Source: Mucilaginibacter defluvii
Lineage (GTDB): Bacteria > Bacteroidota > Bacteroidia > Sphingobacteriales > Sphingobacteriaceae
Assembly (NCBI RefSeq): GCF_039543225.1
Contig: NZ_BAABJI010000004.1
Location: 1 to 64,000 of the forward strand
DNA length: 64,000 nucleotides
Reading direction: 5' to 3'
The position numbers and the translations under genes were made by a program. Shown piece by piece: positions 61,765 to 64,000 of the stretch (position 1 is the stretch's first letter; every line of letters starts with the position of its first letter). The notes beneath the pieces are model-generated. The model did no database searches. It had not been told where the DNA came from and was given only the letters and a program-made list of their open reading frames with translations.

Positions 61765-64000
61765 CTACTGAACATCATCTGCCGAAGGCAGGCTTAAGTA
61801 AAAGGTAGTACCTACGTTAAGCTCGGTTTCAAACCAAACCTTTCCGCCGGCGTTTTCTATGGAGTTTTTGATAAATGCCAGCCCCAAACCGGTGCCCGAG
61901 CTCTTGGTGGTAAAGTTTGGCTCAAATATCTTCTCGCGCATATTTTCGGGTATACCGTTACCATTATCTTTAATGCTCAGTAAGATGTTTTTACTGGTGA
62001 TGAGATAGTTAAGATCTATCACGCCGTTCCTGTCCGGCGGGGTGGCTTCAATAGCATTCTTAAGCAAGTTGTTAAAGCAGCGCAGCAGCTGGTCGCGGTC
62101 AGCATTGATGATGAACGGATGCTCAAGGGCCTGGTAGTTTATGGTCAGGTTATCCATCTGCTTAAAAATGATCACAGCCTGGTTAAGCACCTCAAACAGG
62201 TTTAGCTTTACCATTTTGGTATCGGGCATTTTTGCAAAGGCCGAGAACTCCGAGGCGATAGACGACAAACTCTCTATCTGCTCCACAAACGACTTGCTGA
62301 AGCGCTCAAATTTCTGGTCGAACTTGGGATCCTTGTCTTTCCATGATTTATCAAGCAACTGCAAACCCAGCTTTAGCGGCGTAAGCGGGTTTTTAATTTC
62401 ATGGGCAACCTGTTTGGCCATTTCGCGCCAGGCGCTCTCCCTTTCAGATTGTGCCAGTTTTTGCGCGCTGTTCTCCAAAGCGGCTATCATTTTGTTATAC
62501 TCCTTAACCAGCGCGCCTATCTCATCGTCACGGTCCCATCGTATCGGCTCGTTCTTCTTACCATATATTATGCGGCTCAGGCTGTTCTGAATAAAATTGA
62601 GCGGCGCGGTAATTTGTCTCGCGATGATAACGGCCAGCAACCCTATAGCTATAAAAACGAGTGCATAAACGTTTATCATGGCATTGAGCAGTGCGCCAAC
62701 CTGGGTTTTATAATCAACCTCGTTTGAAAAATAGGGCAACTGCAAATAGGCTACCGTTTCCTGCTTATTGTTTTTAAGCGGCGCATATACCGATTTGTAA
62801 TTCAAATCGCCTATCTGCTCATCATTTACATACTCTGATTTCTGGAACCTGTTCATGTAAATAAACGCACGTGCATTCATGCGTTTTACGTGCAAACCAT
62901 ACTCGTAAATTTTTGGCTGCGTACTTATAAGCGGTATGCCCTGCAGGTTAAACAGCGTCAGATCGGCCGAGTAGGTATTGGCCAGTTCGTCAAAATCGGT
63001 AAGTTTTTCTTTGTTGATATTGTCGATATACTTGTTAAACTGCCCTTTTTCAAAGGCCTCGGTTATGCGGGCAATCTTACCGCGTATCATTTCCTCCTGC
63101 TGTGAGTTATACTGTGTACTGATGAACAGGAAAGTTATGAAACCAACAATAATCAGCGTAAACACAACAGCCAATATCATTGAGAACTGGATACGCGTTT
63201 TGTACAATATTTTATCAAAGTTGATGCGGAAGCCCCATTTTATCCGGTTATCGCTCACATATAAAATACGTATACGCAACCACAACCAGCGTATAAGCAC
63301 CACCAGCAAACTAAACAGCAACAGCAGTACAAAAAAGAAGGTAAGCGCGGTTACACCAAAAAACAATGAATTTTCGCTGCGGCTTACCACAATAACATTA
63401 CGTTTGGATTGTTTGAACACCAAATGGTTATGCCGCGAAAATGTACGGTACCATTCCGGATAAATGCTGTTTGTTGTAACAAACCGGTAGGTAGTTACCG
63501 GCGCATCAAAAGTTTTGTTAACCACATCGTACACATAATTACCGCTTTGGGTTACCAGGCGGCCATCAGTGTAAAAGGCGTACGAGTAGTTTTTAAATTC
63601 ATCGCTTTGGTTATTTACGCCCTCAACCAGCAACTCCGGAAAAGCCCTCGGGTTGTTCAGCTTTTTTGACCGCAACTCGATCACGATGCAACCTTTACGA
63701 ACGCCCTGATCGCTCACAGGCATCACCGCGAAATAATTTTGCGAGCCGAACGATTCATTCTCCCGGTAAAAATAGTTAGACACTTTAAAGGAGCTGTACA
63801 TTACCAGATCCTTAAATACGCTCAGCGAGTAGCTGGTGTCGGTGCCCAGCGGTTGCTCGTTATTATCAAACTGGTGGATGTTCAACTCATAACGCGAAAG
63901 CGTACCATCAAAATACAGCTTTTGCAAACGCGTTTTCAGGGCGGCGTCCTGTCCGGGCTTTCCAAAAGCCCCTGTTACTTCGGTATCTTTTAAAATGCGC
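61765..64000 (-). CDS. NtrY-like sensor histidine kinase, 5' end outside the window
   Basis: A membrane sensor kinase whose reading frame stays open to the right edge, so the N-terminus is missing; at least 744 residues are visible. It has a large extracytoplasmic sensor, membrane segments (LFFGVTALTFFFVLLLLFSL and SMILAVVFTLIIVGFITFLF, and one near ALVFIAIGLLAVIIA) and a HAMP linker (ITAPLNFIQNSLSRI). The H box is MAKQVAHEIKNPLTPLKLGL, the nitrogen-regulator subtype. N, G1 and G2 boxes (LRCFNNLLKNAIEATP, IKDNGNGIPENMREKIFEPN, GTGLGLAFIKN) are complete. Its regulator is not in view. Confidence 0.92.
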   Translation of the reverse strand, partial: RILKDTEVTGAFGKPGQDAALKTRLQKLYFDGTLSRYELNIHQFDNNEQPLGTDTSYSLSVFKDLVMYSSFKVSNYFYRENESFGSQNYFAVMPVSDQGVRKGCIVIELRSKKLNNPRAFPELLVEGVNNQSDEFKNYSYAFYTDGRLVTQSGNYVYDVVNKTFDAPVTTYRFVTTNSIYPEWYRTFSRHNHLVFKQSKRNVIVVSRSENSLFFGVTALTFFFVLLLLFSLLVVLIRWLWLRIRILYVSDNRIKWGFRINFDKILYKTRIQFSMILAVVFTLIIVGFITFLFISTQYNSQQEEMIRGKIARITEAFEKGQFNKYIDNINKEKLTDFDELANTYSADLTLFNLQGIPLISTQPKIYEYGLHVKRMNARAFIYMNRFQKSEYVNDEQIGDLNYKSVYAPLKNNKQETVAYLQLPYFSNEVDYKTQVGALLNAMINVYALVFIAIGLLAVIIARQITAPLNFIQNSLSRIIYGKKNEPIRWDRDDEIGALVKEYNKMIAALENSAQKLAQSERESAWREMAKQVAHEIKNPLTPLKLGLQLLDKSWKDKDPKFDQKFERFSKSFVEQIESLSSIASEFSAFAKMPDTKMVKLNLFEVLNQAVIIFKQMDNLTINYQALEHPFIINADRDQLLRCFNNLLKNAIEATPPDRNGVIDLNYLITSKNILLSIKDNGNGIPENMREKIFEPNFTTKSSGTGLGLAFIKNSIENAGGKVWFETELNVGTTFYLSLPSADDVQ

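Overview
The window looks like ordinary chromosome from a Bacteroidota bacterium of the Sphingobacteriaceae (Mucilaginibacter/Pedobacter type). This rests on the 16S 5' end, on promoters with the Bacteroidota -7 box TAnnTTTG (often with TTG about 19-20 bases upstream), and on lineage-typical proteins: a DUF4835/PorD protein, an IPExxxVDY-type protein, DUF5687, an RprX/RprY-like pair and a probable type IX secretion (T9SS) sorting domain. The genus is inferred; no search was run.

Layout. 1-1.1 kb: the start of a 16S gene leaving the left edge, with three evenly built promoters upstream. 1.1-4.6 kb: bamD, rpoZ, coaBC and a porD-like gene. 4.6-7.0 kb: a BlaI-type repressor with an M56 (BlaR1-like) membrane peptidase and two operators over the promoter. 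7.1-14.2 kb: a DUF2383 protein, acyl-CoA desaturase, aminotransferase, three unknown genes, an RsmI-like methylase and a flavin monooxygenase. 14.2-17.5 kb (minus): yicC, gmk, nadD, a toxin-antitoxin pair and miaE. 18.3-22.7 kb: acpP-fabF-rnc (minus), divergent from an IPExxxVDY-type gene and pyk. 22.9-26.5 kb: an RprY/RprX-like two-component system facing a secreted protein. 26.7-36.5 kb: uvrA, map, an acetyltransferase-like membrane protein, anmK, a glycolipid-binding-fold protein, a Prc-type protease and a secreted repeat protein.

36.5-41.3 kb holds a complete cyanophycin module: isoaspartyl peptidase and cyanophycinase on the minus strand, divergent from cyanophycin synthetase. It predicts a nitrogen/carbon storage polymer that is both made and fully broken down. 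41.5-47.3 kb: an M28 peptidase, a thioredoxin-like protein and a B12-dependent ribonucleotide reductase. 47.3-53.9 kb: a GNAT enzyme with a DUF5687 ABC exporter, rarA, a lipoprotein and an AlkA-like glycosylase, with many intergenic repeats. 53.9-58 kb: a beta-CASP nuclease, divergent from a second BlaI/M56 operon whose M56 protein carries a TonB C-terminal domain and a SusC-plug-like tail. 58-64 kb: DUF1835, a GHL10 glycoside hydrolase, a coiled-coil membrane protein and an NtrY-like kinase cut by the right edge.

Most worth a second look: the two BlaI/M56 units, whose operators differ in sequence but share one geometry (5 bp, 6-base spacer, 5 bp, used twice per promoter); the M56-TonB-plug fusion; the cyanophycin module; and several families of dispersed intergenic palindromes. 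I see no CRISPR array, prophage, insertion sequence or tRNA, and no clearly undescribed large system.
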